A DNA stretch of 64,000 bases. Source: an uncultured Eubacteriales bacterium (lineage in GTDB: Bacteria; Bacillota; Clostridia; Christensenellales; Aristaeellaceae). A model generated the notes under the pieces. It did not search any database, was not told the origin of the DNA, and was given only the letters and a program-made list of their open reading frames with translations. The position numbers and the translations under genes were made by a program. Shown here one piece after another: positions 25,548 to 34,671 of this stretch; positions within the stretch are counted from its first letter, which is position 1; each line of letters begins with the position of its first letter. The DNA lies in contig CADBKQ010000007.1 in assembly GCA_902795275.1 (NCBI GenBank), forward strand, positions 21,487 to 85,486, read 5' to 3'.

Positions 25548-26294
25548 TCAGTCTTCTTCCTCTTCTTCGGGCAGCTCGGCGTTGTGATACACTTCGGTCA
25601 CGTCGTCGTTATCGTCCAGCATATCCAGCAGCTTCTGTACCTTGGCGATGGCTTCGTCGTCGGGCAGCGCCACGGTGTTCTGGGGGATCATCTGGGTGTC
25701 GGCGGACAGGAAAGCATACCCGGCCTTTTCCAGCGCTTCGCGGACGGCGGAGAAATCGTTGGGCGCGGTGTAGATTTCAAAAGCGTCCTCCTGGGTCTTC
25801 ATGTCCTCGGCGCCGGCGTCCAGGGCGGTCATCATCATTTCGTCCTCGTCCATGCCGGGTTCTTTTTCGATGACGATCAGGCCCTTGTTGTCGAACATAT
25901 AGCTAACGCTGCCGGGCGTGCCCAGGGAACCGCCGTGCTTGTCGAAGATATGGCGCACGTCAGAGGAGGTGCGGTTGCGGTTGTCGGTGACGCACCGGGC
26001 AATGATCGCCACGCCGCCGGGCGCATAGCCTTCGTAGGTGATTTCTTCGTAGGTCGCGCCGGTGCCTTCGCCCGCAGCCTTCTTGATGCTGCGCTGGATG
26101 TTGTCGTTGGGCATGTTGTTGGCCTTGGCCTTGGCGATAATATCCTTCAGCTTGCTGTTGGATTCGGGGTTGGAGCCGCCTTCGCGCACGGCGATGGCGA
26201 TTTCACGGCCGATCTTGGTAAAAATCTTGCCGCGGGCCGCGTCGGTCTTGCCTTTTTTCGCCTGAATATTGTGCCATTTGGAATGTCCGGACAT
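25548..26294 (-). CDS. yebC: YebC/PmpR-family regulatory protein
   Basis: 248 residues, full length for the family. It starts with the diagnostic MSGHSKWHNIQAKKGKTDAARGK pattern and contains NIQRSIKKAAGEG and YEGYAPGGVAIIARC. Members act as DNA-binding regulators; recent work also links them to translation of proline-rich stretches. It has its own sigma-A promoter at 26341-26369. The C-terminus is very acidic (ELPEEEEED). Confidence 0.97.
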   Translation of the reverse strand: MSGHSKWHNIQAKKGKTDAARGKIFTKIGREIAIAVREGGSNPESNSKLKDIIAKAKANNMPNDNIQRSIKKAAGEGTGATYEEITYEGYAPGGVAIIARCVTDNRNRTSSDVRHIFDKHGGSLGTPGSVSYMFDNKGLIVIEKEPGMDEDEMMMTALDAGAEDMKTQEDAFEIYTAPNDFSAVREALEKAGYAFLSADTQMIPQNTVALPDDEAIAKVQKLLDMLDDNDDVTEVYHNAELPEEEEED

Positions 26295-26340
26295 GGTAAA
26301 TTCCCTCCCTACAGGAATAACATAATTGATTCAACACGTT

Positions 26341-26369
26341 ATTATAGCATATATTGTCCTGTCCGTCAA
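26341..26369 (-). promoter_or_regulatory. yebC promoter
   Basis: On the minus strand TTGACG (26369-26364) and TATAAT (26346-26341) are 17 bp apart, about 47 bp before the yebC ATG. Confidence 0.8.
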
Positions 26370-26420
26370 ACATGGATTCTGACAAATTGTGCAATTATTC
26401 GCCCAAAAGAGTGAAAAGAA

Positions 26421-26449
26421 TTGCAGGAAATGGAAAACTGCGCTATAAT
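26421..26449 (+). promoter_or_regulatory. Promoter of the HAD phosphatase gene
   Basis: TTGCAG (26421-26426) and TATAAT (26444-26449) are 17 bp apart. A leader of about 50 nt follows to the ATG at 26505, so an upstream in-frame codon at 26421 cannot be used. Confidence 0.75.
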
Positions 26450-26504
26450 GAGTTTGCGCTCCGTGGATTCGGAGACGAATGATGATCAAAGGAGTCTATG
26501 CTGC

Positions 26505-27320
26505 ATGACCCCATCTCCCATCCGGCTGATCGCCACCGACATCGACGGCACGCTGCTGAACAGCGCTTTGCAAATCCCGGAAAGAAACCTGCGGGCCATT
26601 CACGCCGCCCAGGAAAAAGGCATCACCGTCGCCATCTCCTCCGGGCGCTTTCCCGAAAACGTGTATGTGCTTTTGCAGGATTACCATCTCCGCTGCCCCA
26701 TTATCGGCACGAACGGTGCGGATGTGATCGACGAAAACCTGAATCGGCTGTCGGAAACCTATATCGCGCCGGACGCCGCCCTTTTTGCGCTGGAGCAGCT
26801 GAACCGCCTGGGCTCGGATTATTTCCTGTTTGCCCGGCAGGCGGTCTGCACCAGCCGGGTAACGCGGAAGCACCATTCGGAGCTTTCCTTCGGCGACCGC
26901 ATCCGCGCTCTGGGCATCACCTATTACCACGGCCCGGAAGAAGCGGCGATGCTGGCGAGCCGTGGAATGGCCCACAAAATTTTTGTCTGCAACAATGTAT
27001 CGCTGGATCTGGTTCGTGAGGCCCTTCGCCCCATTCCCGGCATCGACATGACGCAGTCCTCCGCCGTCAACATCGAGGTGATGCCCTGCGGCATTGACAA
27101 AGGCGTTGGCGTGCGGGCGCTGGCGGATTCCCTGGGGATCCCCATGGAGCAGGTGATGGCCCTCGGCGATGAAGGGAACGACATTCCCATGCTGTGCGCG
27201 GCGGGCTATGGCGTCGCGATGGGCAACGGCAGCCCGGAAGCCAAAGCAGCGGCGCGGTTCATCACGGATACCAACAATGACTGCGGCTTCGCGAAAGCAA
27301 TCGAACAGTACGCGCTGTAG
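26505..27320 (+). CDS. Cof-type HAD-superfamily phosphatase
   Basis: 271 residues, cytoplasmic. HAD motif I is IATDIDGTLLNS (nucleophile Asp), motif II is ISSGRF, and motif IV is ALGDEGNDIPMLCAAGYGVAMGN, with the Lys of motif III near MPCGIDKGVGV. The C2 cap and length fit the Cof/YidA group, which dephosphorylates sugar phosphates and related metabolites. AAAGGAG lies upstream of the ATG. It is a single-gene unit converging with the AraC gene. Confidence 0.93.
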   Translation: MTPSPIRLIATDIDGTLLNSALQIPERNLRAIHAAQEKGITVAISSGRFPENVYVLLQDYHLRCPIIGTNGADVIDENLNRLSETYIAPDAALFALEQLNRLGSDYFLFARQAVCTSRVTRKHHSELSFGDRIRALGITYYHGPEEAAMLASRGMAHKIFVCNNVSLDLVREALRPIPGIDMTQSSAVNIEVMPCGIDKGVGVRALADSLGIPMEQVMALGDEGNDIPMLCAAGYGVAMGNGSPEAKAAARFITDTNNDCGFAKAIEQYAL

Positions 27321-27347
27321 TTATTTCTGCTATATAAATAAGATAAC

Positions 27348-27376
27348 AAAAAGCCGAAAGCGAAAGCGCTTCCGGC
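27348..27376 (-). terminator. Terminator of the second sugar operon
   Basis: On the minus strand GCCGGAAGCG and CGCTTTCGGC (27376-27367 and 27362-27353) form a 10-bp stem with one G-U pair, followed by TTTTTG. It follows the AraC gene stop by 14 bp. Confidence 0.8.
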
Positions 27377-27389
27377 AAGGGAAAGGGAA

Positions 27390-28319
27390 TCAGAAGATCG
27401 GTTTATCGATCGGCGGCGAGAGAGCCATGCTGTAAATCGCCCGATACTGGGAAGGGGTGCAGTTCTTCTGCGCGCGAAAAATGCGGTTGAAGGTCGCCAT
27501 GCTGCCAAATCCCGAAGCTAAGGCAATTTCGCGGATGGATTGATCGGTTCGCACCAGCAGGTCAGTCGCCACGTTCAGGCGTTTTCTGGTCAGATATTCC
27601 GAAAAGGAAATCCCGGAAAACTGCTTGAACATGCGGGAGAAATAGTACTTGGAAAAGCCTGCAAACAGCGCCGCGTCCTCCAGGGACATTTCATCCATGT
27701 AATGCTCGTTGATGAATGTAATAGCGCTGTTCATGATCGCCGGGTCGATGCTGTGCCGGGAAGGGTGCTGCGGCCCGGCGATTTCCAGATAATGGCGTCC
27801 CAGCAGGGCGTACAGCTGAAGCAGGTAAGAATAACAGAACGTGTTCCAGAGCGGCTCCTTCTGGAAATAGCAGGTCACCACCTGATACAGGATCTGCTTG
27901 GCTCCGTCCGCCAGTTCGCTGTCGGCGGTCAGATAAATCGGCTGCTGCATCATGGCGCTGATACTGGAAATATCCCGCAGATTCATCAGCGGATTCGGCT
28001 CGAACAGCAGCAGATAACGCTTGGTTTCGGGCGATTCGGTCAGGGAGTGCATGCAGCCGGAAGGCAGGATCAGCACTTCGCCCGGCTTTACCCGGTACAC
28101 TTCCTCCTGCGTCTGGTAGACAGACTCGCCCCGATCCGGCAGAATCACCTCAACGGCGGAGTGGCAGTGATAATCATAGTGCGTCGCCACGTCGGACGCC
28201 CAGATGCGGATGGAGGAATGCTCCATATAGGTGATATACTCCTGACGTCCCTGTAAAATGCGAAATCCATCGGGAAAACGGCTGCGCTCCTCCTCGTTTC
28301 GCCGCGGAGATTCAGCCAC
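27390..28319 (-). CDS. AraC-family regulator with cupin sensor domain
   Basis: 309 residues. An N-terminal cupin (HYDYHCHSAVEVILPDRGES, VKPGEVLILPSGCMHSL) likely binds a sugar. The C-terminal double helix-turn-helix shows LEDAALFAGFSKYYFSRMFKQ and IREIALASGFGSMATFNRIFRAQ. It is the last gene of the binding-protein/permease operon, 37 bp after the permease, and probably controls that operon. Direct repeats upstream of the operon (32129-32148) are candidate binding sites. Confidence 0.92.
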   Translation of the reverse strand: MAESPRRNEEERSRFPDGFRILQGRQEYITYMEHSSIRIWASDVATHYDYHCHSAVEVILPDRGESVYQTQEEVYRVKPGEVLILPSGCMHSLTESPETKRYLLLFEPNPLMNLRDISSISAMMQQPIYLTADSELADGAKQILYQVVTCYFQKEPLWNTFCYSYLLQLYALLGRHYLEIAGPQHPSRHSIDPAIMNSAITFINEHYMDEMSLEDAALFAGFSKYYFSRMFKQFSGISFSEYLTRKRLNVATDLLVRTDQSIREIALASGFGSMATFNRIFRAQKNCTPSQYRAIYSMALSPPIDKPIF

Positions 28320-28356
28320 GCGGCATCCTCCTCCTTTCGATGAGAATCCATCCTGA

Positions 28357-29283
28357 TCAGCCCTTCACGCTGCCCAGCGCCATGCCGGTGACGAAGTACT
28401 TTTGCAGGAAGGGATACACCACCAGTATCGGTACGGTGGAAATGACCGTGATGGCACAGCGGATGGTGACCGGCGTGGTGAGGGTGTTGGATTTCAGGGC
28501 GTCGGCGCTGGTCTTTGCGGCGTTGGCGCTGGCCTGGGTGGTAGCCAGCTTCATTTTCAGCAGGTACTGCAAGGAATGCAGGTACTTCTGCCCGGCACAG
28601 TACAGATGGGTGTCGAACCAGCTGTTCCAGCTTCCCACGGCCACAAACAGGGCCACCGTCGCCAGCACGGGCGTACACAGCGGGAAGATGATCTGCCAGT
28701 AGACGCGGATATCTCCCGCGCCGTCGATGCGGGCGGATTCCACCAGCGCGTCCGGCAGCCCGGCAATATACGTGCGGATCACGATCATGTTGAAGCAGGA
28801 GAACATGGTGGGAATGATATATACCCAGTAGCTCTTGGCCAGTCCCAGCGTTTTGGAAATCAGCAGGTAGTTGGGGATCAGGCCGGCGTTGATATACATG
28901 GTGAGCACCATCACGGTGGTGATGAACTTGCGCAGCACGTATTCCCTCCGGGACAGGGCGAAGGACAGCATCCCCGTCCAGAACAGGTTCAGCACCGTAA
29001 TGATCACCGTTTTGGAGGCAGAGATCCACGCAGCCTGATAAACGGAGTTATCCGCCATGATGGCTTGATAGCTCTTGAGGCTGAACACCCGGGGCCACAG
29101 GCCGATTCCGCCGCGCACGGCATCGGTGCCTTCGTTGAAGGAATAGGCCACCGTATTGATAACAGGATAGAGCGTGACGAACATCAGCAGGCACAGCACG
29201 ATGGTGTTCACGATGGGGAACGCGATATCCTGGCGCTTTCTTTTTCTGGGTTTTTGTTTCAATTCTATCGCGGACATGCTCAT
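28357..29283 (-). CDS. Carbohydrate ABC transporter permease, LplC type (second system)
   Basis: 308 residues with about six membrane segments beginning IVLCLLMFVTLYPVINTVAY. The EAA-like loop is ALVESARIDGAGDIRVYWQIIFPL, and the C-terminal FLQKYFVTGMALGSVKG matches the family. It lies 8 bp after the LplB-type permease and should form the channel with it. The N-terminus is basic (KQKPRKRKRQD). Confidence 0.92.
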   Translation of the reverse strand: MSMSAIELKQKPRKRKRQDIAFPIVNTIVLCLLMFVTLYPVINTVAYSFNEGTDAVRGGIGLWPRVFSLKSYQAIMADNSVYQAAWISASKTVIITVLNLFWTGMLSFALSRREYVLRKFITTVMVLTMYINAGLIPNYLLISKTLGLAKSYWVYIIPTMFSCFNMIVIRTYIAGLPDALVESARIDGAGDIRVYWQIIFPLCTPVLATVALFVAVGSWNSWFDTHLYCAGQKYLHSLQYLLKMKLATTQASANAAKTSADALKSNTLTTPVTIRCAITVISTVPILVVYPFLQKYFVTGMALGSVKG

Positions 29284-29291
29284 CCCCTCCT

Positions 29292-30254
29292 TTAAATCAA
29301 CGTGTCTTCGCCCAGCCGATTGGCCACAAAGTTGGCCCCGACAAGGAGAATGATGGCGATGACGCTCTTGAACATACCGGCGGCGGTAGCCACGCCGATA
29401 TTGAGTTTTTCGGTGCCGTACTCCAGCACGAAGATGTCGATGGTGGTGGAGTAGTCCCGGGTCAGGCCGCTGCCCAGCAGGTACTGGATTTCAAAGCCCG
29501 CTTCCAGCAGATGGCCGATGTTCATGATGAGCAGGATCACGAAGGTGGATTTGATGCCGGGAAGCGTGACGTGCAGGATGCGCTGGAAGCGCCCCGCGCC
29601 GTCGATGGAGGCGGCCTCGTACAGGCAGGGGTCGATAGCGGTCATGGCGGAAATGTAAATGATGGTGCCCCAGCCGACTTCCTTCCATACGTTGATCACG
29701 CCGACCAGCCACCAGAAATACTTGCCTTCGCCCAGCCAGAAAACCGGCTCCTTGATGATGCCTGTGTTTATCAGCAGCGCGTTCACGGGGCCGTTGCTGA
29801 CGAAGATGTTCTGCGCCATGCTGACCACGATCACCATGGACAGGAAGTGGGGCAGGTAAGTAACGGTCTGCACCGTGCGCTTAAAGGCACGGTTGCGCAC
29901 TTCGTTGAGCAGCACGGCCAGCAGGATGGCGCTTACCGTGCCGAACACCAGGTTGATGACGCTCATGGCCAGGGTGTTGCGCATGCTCTGCCAAAAATCG
30001 GCCCGACCGAACAGCCATTTGAAGTTCTCCAGCCCGATGTAGGGGGTGATCCCCTTGGCGATGTTTCTCTTGTTTGTGTAATCGAGGAAAGCATTTACCC
30101 AGCCCCACATGGGCGCGTAGTTGAACAAAAGCACATACAGCAGCATTGGCACGGACATCAGCGCAAGCTGCCATTGCTTGCCCAGCGTGCTGAAAAAGCC
30201 GTGCTTATGCCCCGGCGCCGGCGCGCCCTGGTTTTTCTTAGAGATGTCGGTCAT
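29292..30254 (-). CDS. Carbohydrate ABC transporter permease, LplB type (second system)
   Basis: 320 residues. Membrane segments begin LALMSVPMLLYVLLFNYAPM; the EAA loop is YEAASIDGAGRFQRILHVTLPG. It is the second gene of the operon, separated from the binding-protein gene by a terminator-like hairpin, so it is probably expressed at a lower level. No ATPase gene is linked. Confidence 0.92.
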   Translation of the reverse strand: MTDISKKNQGAPAPGHKHGFFSTLGKQWQLALMSVPMLLYVLLFNYAPMWGWVNAFLDYTNKRNIAKGITPYIGLENFKWLFGRADFWQSMRNTLAMSVINLVFGTVSAILLAVLLNEVRNRAFKRTVQTVTYLPHFLSMVIVVSMAQNIFVSNGPVNALLINTGIIKEPVFWLGEGKYFWWLVGVINVWKEVGWGTIIYISAMTAIDPCLYEAASIDGAGRFQRILHVTLPGIKSTFVILLIMNIGHLLEAGFEIQYLLGSGLTRDYSTTIDIFVLEYGTEKLNIGVATAAGMFKSVIAIILLVGANFVANRLGEDTLI

Positions 30255-30273
30255 GGCTGACAGCCCCTTTCTG

Positions 30274-30307
30274 AAAAAACCAGGGGGAGAGATCAGGTCT
30301 CTCCCCC
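30274..30307 (-). terminator. Intercistronic terminator-like hairpin after the binding-protein gene
   Basis: On the minus strand GGGGGAGAGA and TCTCTCCCCC pair perfectly (30307-30298 and 30292-30283) with a 5-nt loop, then GG and a run of Ts. It lies 18 bp after the binding-protein stop. It would let the binding protein be made in excess over the permeases. Confidence 0.8.
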
Positions 30308-30325
30308 CGGCTGCGCTTCAGGCGA

Positions 30326-32038
30326 TTATTCGCCGAGCACCTTGGCTACTTCTTCCAGCACAGCCTGCTGCATGTATTCGCCGAAAGCGGTGGCGCTGGG
30401 AGTGATTTCTTCAACGAAAGCATCCCACTTGGCGTCGAATTCGGCAGGATCGCACATGATCAGTTCAGGCAGGCGCTGATCCTGAATCTTAAGGAAGTCG
30501 GTGTGTTCGGTGTCCACGGGGTTGTAGTTGATCTGCCAGGCTTCGCCGTAGGGAGCCAGCTCGATGGGCGGGTTCACGAAATCGGCCCACTTGGAATAGC
30601 CGTAGTTGCTGAGGAATTCCTTGTCGTAATCGTTCATCATGCTGAAGACGATTTCGTTCTGGTTGCCGGGTTCCCAGCAGTTGCCGGCTTTAACGACCTT
30701 GTCGCCCACCTGGATGTCGTTCAGGATCCAGCCCTGCTTCTTGGGGCTGTTGATGGTCAGGCCCTCGGCCTTGTTGGCCAGCTTCCAGGTGGCGTCCTGG
30801 GTGTTGTTATACTGTTCCTGGGTCATCATCAGACGGCCGTTTTCGATGTAGTAGTCTTCGCCTTCAATGCCCCAGTTGAAGATCAGCTGCCATTCGTCGG
30901 ACATCATTTCTTCCCACATCGCAACGATGCGTTCCGGGCACTGGCAGTTCACGGAGATGCCGAAGCCGCGGCGCACATTGGGCAGGGTGCCGTTCAGGTA
31001 ATGCTCTTCGATTTGAGCGCCGCCCACATATTCGGGGTCATACACCAGGCCCAGCGCCACATAGGTGTTTTCAAACATCTTGGCGTCCAACAGGGCGGAA
31101 GAAGCGCTGCCGAAGTCCCAAGCCTGGTCGAACATGCCCAGAACGATGCCCTGGGACAGCTGCGCGATGTACTGGTCATAGGTCATGGGGAAGGTGTCGC
31201 GGCTGATGAGGCCCTTGTGGAATTCTTCATTCAGCTTCTGATAGTAAGCCTTGGCATAGGGCTTGTCGATGAAGGTTTCGGTCTTGTAAGGCACGGAGGG
31301 ATCGTTGCCGGTCACTTCGTAGTTCTGGTCGGTGACGCAGATATACACTTCACCGTCGTTGGGGCGGCCCATCAGGTGCTGCACGGGGTTGATCAGGCAG
31401 AAGTGACGCCAGTCTTCGCACAGGATGTCAAAGCCGATGTAGGGGGTGCCGTCCGCATTGGTGGGGTTGGCGGCCAGGAACTTTTCGATCACGTCGAAGT
31501 ATTCGTTCAGGGTGTGGATCTGGGGATAGCCGGCCCAGGCCAGTACCTGCTTCTGGATGAAGAAAGCGGGGCCGCCGACGCTCAGCGCGATCTGGGGACC
31601 GTCGCCCAGACCGTAGTTGGGGATGATGTAGAGCACGTCGTTGCCATTCTCATCCTTATCGATCAGGCGGGCTTTCTGGGACTCGAAGTGGGCCCAGAGG
31701 CGGGGAGTCTTTTCGGGGGAAACATAGTCCAGCAGGTTGATCAGGGCGCCGCCGTCGATGATCAGGTCAGAGCTGTTGCCGCCGCAGAACAGATCCGGAT
31801 AATCCTGGCCGAAAATCTTCAGGCCCAGGGTTTCGTCCAGGTTGCCGGCGAGGTACTCAAACTCGAATTTCACGCCGAATTTTTCTTCGATCAGTTTGTA
31901 GATCTTGTTGTCTTCGGTGGGCTGATCGCCGGGATCGCCGATGAAGACGGTCAGGGTGATGGGTTCTTCCGCCAGCGCCATGGGCAGCATGGAAAGAACC
32001 AGTACCAGAGCCAACAGGGCAGCCAGGAACTTTTTCAT
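30326..32038 (-). CDS. Extracellular solute-binding protein (second sugar system)
   Basis: 570 residues with signal peptide MKKFLAALLALVLVLSMLPM ending ALAEEP. No Cys follows, so it is not an obvious lipoprotein; cleavage would be by signal peptidase I. The body has binding-protein motifs (YPDLFCGGNSSDLIIDGGALINL, WILNDIQVGDKVVKAGN) of the LplA-like oligosaccharide group. AAGGAGG precedes the ATG. It is the first gene of the operon with LplB, LplC and AraC. Confidence 0.9.
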   Translation of the reverse strand: MKKFLAALLALVLVLSMLPMALAEEPITLTVFIGDPGDQPTEDNKIYKLIEEKFGVKFEFEYLAGNLDETLGLKIFGQDYPDLFCGGNSSDLIIDGGALINLLDYVSPEKTPRLWAHFESQKARLIDKDENGNDVLYIIPNYGLGDGPQIALSVGGPAFFIQKQVLAWAGYPQIHTLNEYFDVIEKFLAANPTNADGTPYIGFDILCEDWRHFCLINPVQHLMGRPNDGEVYICVTDQNYEVTGNDPSVPYKTETFIDKPYAKAYYQKLNEEFHKGLISRDTFPMTYDQYIAQLSQGIVLGMFDQAWDFGSASSALLDAKMFENTYVALGLVYDPEYVGGAQIEEHYLNGTLPNVRRGFGISVNCQCPERIVAMWEEMMSDEWQLIFNWGIEGEDYYIENGRLMMTQEQYNNTQDATWKLANKAEGLTINSPKKQGWILNDIQVGDKVVKAGNCWEPGNQNEIVFSMMNDYDKEFLSNYGYSKWADFVNPPIELAPYGEAWQINYNPVDTEHTDFLKIQDQRLPELIMCDPAEFDAKWDAFVEEITPSATAFGEYMQQAVLEEVAKVLGE

Positions 32039-32587
32039 CTTTCTTTCCTCCTTACAATTTGGGCATGAACTTCGCCCGTTACTGTTATTTTGCTCAAATC
32101 ATGCGATTTGCGCAATTGAAAATCAGGTATTTATTGCTCATTTATTGCGATAAATTGTTTCATATTTTGCGGTCAAATTGATGAAAAACGGTTATTCCGC
32201 ATGTCAAATACAGCAGATAATAGACCATTTCGTGACATCTTTTTCTGATTCGTCCATGTATAATCTGGTATGCGCATCCTCAATTTTGAGCCGCTTTGTT
32301 TTTTCCATCCTCTGCCTGATAAGAGACAAATTTTGTAATTTATGGGATATAAATCGCCGTTTCTTCCCATCTTTCCGCTTTTTTTCGCGCTGTTCTCCTC
32401 CTTCTTCCTTTCTTCCTGTGACCGGCCTGTCTTACCGGAAAGGGAATTTCTTTTATCAAAATCACATCATTTGATCGTTCACAGAACACCATTTGAGCAT
32501 TTATTGCTGTCTTAGTGTCCGGCCCCATCAGTTACACAGGTCATCTCTTGTGATTCCCGCCCCGCGATTTTTCCCGTATTTCTTTTC
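32039..32587. other. AT-rich intergenic region between divergent operons
   Basis: About 550 bp, notably richer in A and T than its neighbours. It holds the control region of the leftward sugar operon, including repeats of ATTTATTGC at 32129-32137, 32140-32148 and 32499-32507. Short open frames on both strands (for example 32178-32474) lack ribosome sites and family features. Nothing else is recognised. Confidence 0.6.
32129..32148 (-). promoter_or_regulatory. Tandem ATTTATTGC repeats, candidate AraC operator
   Basis: Two exact 9-bp copies at 32129-32137 and 32140-32148 have an 11-bp period, so they lie on the same helix face. They are about 90 bp upstream of the binding-protein ATG. A third copy is at 32499-32507. 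AraC proteins often bind such direct repeats; the link to the AraC gene at 27390 is inferred from position. Confidence 0.45.
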
Positions 32588-32616
32588 TTGCCAGAAAAGG
32601 AGATTCTTGTTATAAT
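32588..32616 (+). promoter_or_regulatory. glgB promoter
   Basis: TTGCCA (32588-32593) and TATAAT (32611-32616) are 17 bp apart, about 60 bp before the glgB ATG. Confidence 0.75.
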
Positions 32617-32677
32617 ATAGGTAGAATGATGAACCTGCTGAACCTCGCAAAATAAAAACGGAAAGGCGGTTGAACCC

Positions 32678-34639
32678 ATGTATCATATTTTGGAAACGCA
32701 TCCCGAGCTCGTCCCCTTCGAGGGCGACATCAACCTGCGCATGGAGCGGTATAAGAACAAGCTGTACCAGCTCTTGCAGGGCAAGGCTTCCCTCAGGGAC
32801 TTCGCCAACGCCCATAAGTATTACGGCTTCCACAAGACGCCCGACGGCTGGGTGTACCGGGAGTGGGCCCCCGCCGCCGACCAGCTCTATCTGGCGGGCG
32901 AATTCAACGACTGGGCCTGGACGAAAACGCCCCTGGAAAAGAAGGACAACGGCAACTGGGAGCTGTTCCTCCCCGGCGACACGCTGCATAAGGGCAGCAA
33001 GGTGATCACCATCGTGCGCAACGGCGACCACCTGACCCAGCATCTGCCCCTCTACACCCGCCGCGCGGTGCAGGACTGGCAGAACGGCAGCTGGTGCTGC
33101 GAGGTGTGGGACGACCTGGAACCCTACCCCTGGACGGACGGGGAGTTCCATTGCGACGAAAAGCCCCTGATCTACGAGGCCCACGTGGGCATGTGCACGG
33201 AGGATTACCGCGTCGCCACCTACCGGGACTTCGCCGACCTGGTGCTGCCCCACGTAAAGGACGCGGGCTACAACACCATCCAGCTCATGGCCATCATGGA
33301 GCATCCCTTCTACGGCTCCTTCGGCTACCAGGTGAGCAATTTCTTCGCCGCCTCCAGCCGCTTCGGCACGCCGGACGATTTAAAGCACTTGGTGAACAAG
33401 GCCCACGAAATGGGCATCCGGGTGCTGCTGGACGTGGTGCATTCCCACGCGGTGGCAAACACCCTGGAGGGCATCAACCTGTTTGACGGAACCAGCTACC
33501 AGTTCTTCCACGAAGGCGGCAAGGGCGACCATCCCGCCTGGGGCACCAAGTGCTTCAACTACGACAAGCCGGAGGTGATCCACTTCCTGCTGAGCAACCT
33601 CAAGTTCTGGATGGAGGAATACCACTTCGACGGCTTCCGCTTTGACGGCGTCACCTCCATGCTCTACCACGACCACGCCCTGGGCACCAACTTCAACAGC
33701 CTTTCCATGTACTTCACCATGAACACCGACGTGGAAGCGGTCACCTACCTGCAATTGGCCAACGAGCTGATCCGCCAGGTGAACCCCCGCGCCCTCACCG
33801 TGGCTGAGGACATGAGCGGCATGCCCGGCATGTGCGAGCCGGTCCGGGACGGCGGCATCGGGTTTGACTTCCGGCTGGGCATGGGCCTGCCCGACATGTG
33901 GATCAAGCTCAGCAAGAAGAAGGACGAGGACTGGTGGATGGAGGACATGTGGCGGGAGCTGACCTTCCGCAACGCGGGCACCATCGCCTATGTGGAAAGC
34001 CACGACCAGGCGATGGTGGGCGACAAGACGATGATCTTCCGCTACGCCGATGCCGCCATGTACACTGACATGAACAAGGACTGCCACTCCGGCGTGATCG
34101 ACCGGGCCATCGCGCTGCATAAGATCACGCGGCTGCTGACCCTCGCCGCCGGCGGCACCGGGTATCTCACCTTCATGGGCAACGAGTTCGGCCACCCCGA
34201 GTGGATCGACTTCCCCCGCCCCGGCAACGGCAACAGCTTCCATTACTGCCGCCGCCAGTGGAGCCTGCTGAACAACGACAACCTGAAATACCAGGATCTT
34301 TACGCCTTTGATAAAGACATGATCCGCGCCGCCACCGAGTACCACATCCTCGATCAGGAGTACCCCTACCTCAAGTGGATTCACAATTCCGACCACGTGA
34401 TTGCCTTCGAGCGCGGCGGGCTGCTGTTCGCGTTCAACTTCTCCCCCACCGAAAGTTACGTGGATTACGGCATCCCCGTGGGGACGGACAAGCCCTACGA
34501 CGTGCTGTTCTCCAGCGACGACTTCTGTTATAACGGCTACGGCCGCATCGCCCATATGCGCATGCCGAACGAGGGCGGCCATCTGAGCCTCTACCTGCCC
34601 GCCAGAACCGCCATCGTCCTCGCTCCGGCGAAGGATTGA
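32678..34639 (+). CDS. glgB: 1,4-alpha-glucan branching enzyme (GH13), eukaryote-like type
   Basis: 653 residues. An N-terminal CBM48 (GWVYREWAPAADQLYLAGEFNDW) is followed by the GH13 barrel. GH13 region motifs are DVVHSHA, the nucleophile Asp in GFRFDGVTSM, the acid Glu in TVAEDMSGMP, and Asp in YVESHDQA. A C-terminal beta domain ends the protein. MALNGTS-type bacterial GlgB N1 extension is absent, and the order resembles the GBE1-like group. It makes alpha-1,6 branches in glycogen. GGAAAGGCGG precedes the ATG. It leads a likely operon with the next two genes. Confidence 0.93.
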   Translation: MYHILETHPELVPFEGDINLRMERYKNKLYQLLQGKASLRDFANAHKYYGFHKTPDGWVYREWAPAADQLYLAGEFNDWAWTKTPLEKKDNGNWELFLPGDTLHKGSKVITIVRNGDHLTQHLPLYTRRAVQDWQNGSWCCEVWDDLEPYPWTDGEFHCDEKPLIYEAHVGMCTEDYRVATYRDFADLVLPHVKDAGYNTIQLMAIMEHPFYGSFGYQVSNFFAASSRFGTPDDLKHLVNKAHEMGIRVLLDVVHSHAVANTLEGINLFDGTSYQFFHEGGKGDHPAWGTKCFNYDKPEVIHFLLSNLKFWMEEYHFDGFRFDGVTSMLYHDHALGTNFNSLSMYFTMNTDVEAVTYLQLANELIRQVNPRALTVAEDMSGMPGMCEPVRDGGIGFDFRLGMGLPDMWIKLSKKKDEDWWMEDMWRELTFRNAGTIAYVESHDQAMVGDKTMIFRYADAAMYTDMNKDCHSGVIDRAIALHKITRLLTLAAGGTGYLTFMGNEFGHPEWIDFPRPGNGNSFHYCRRQWSLLNNDNLKYQDLYAFDKDMIRAATEYHILDQEYPYLKWIHNSDHVIAFERGGLLFAFNFSPTESYVDYGIPVGTDKPYDVLFSSDDFCYNGYGRIAHMRMPNEGGHLSLYLPARTAIVLAPAKD

Positions 34640-34671
34640 CCGTTCACACACTACTGAGGAGTTGGAAACCA

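Noticed and set aside
30503..32068. Plus-strand frame of about 520 codons
   Set aside because: Antisense to the second binding-protein gene; no start signal and artefact-like composition.
32173..32528. Short frames in the AT-rich gap before glgB
   Set aside because: No ribosome sites, low-complexity translations and location in a control region.
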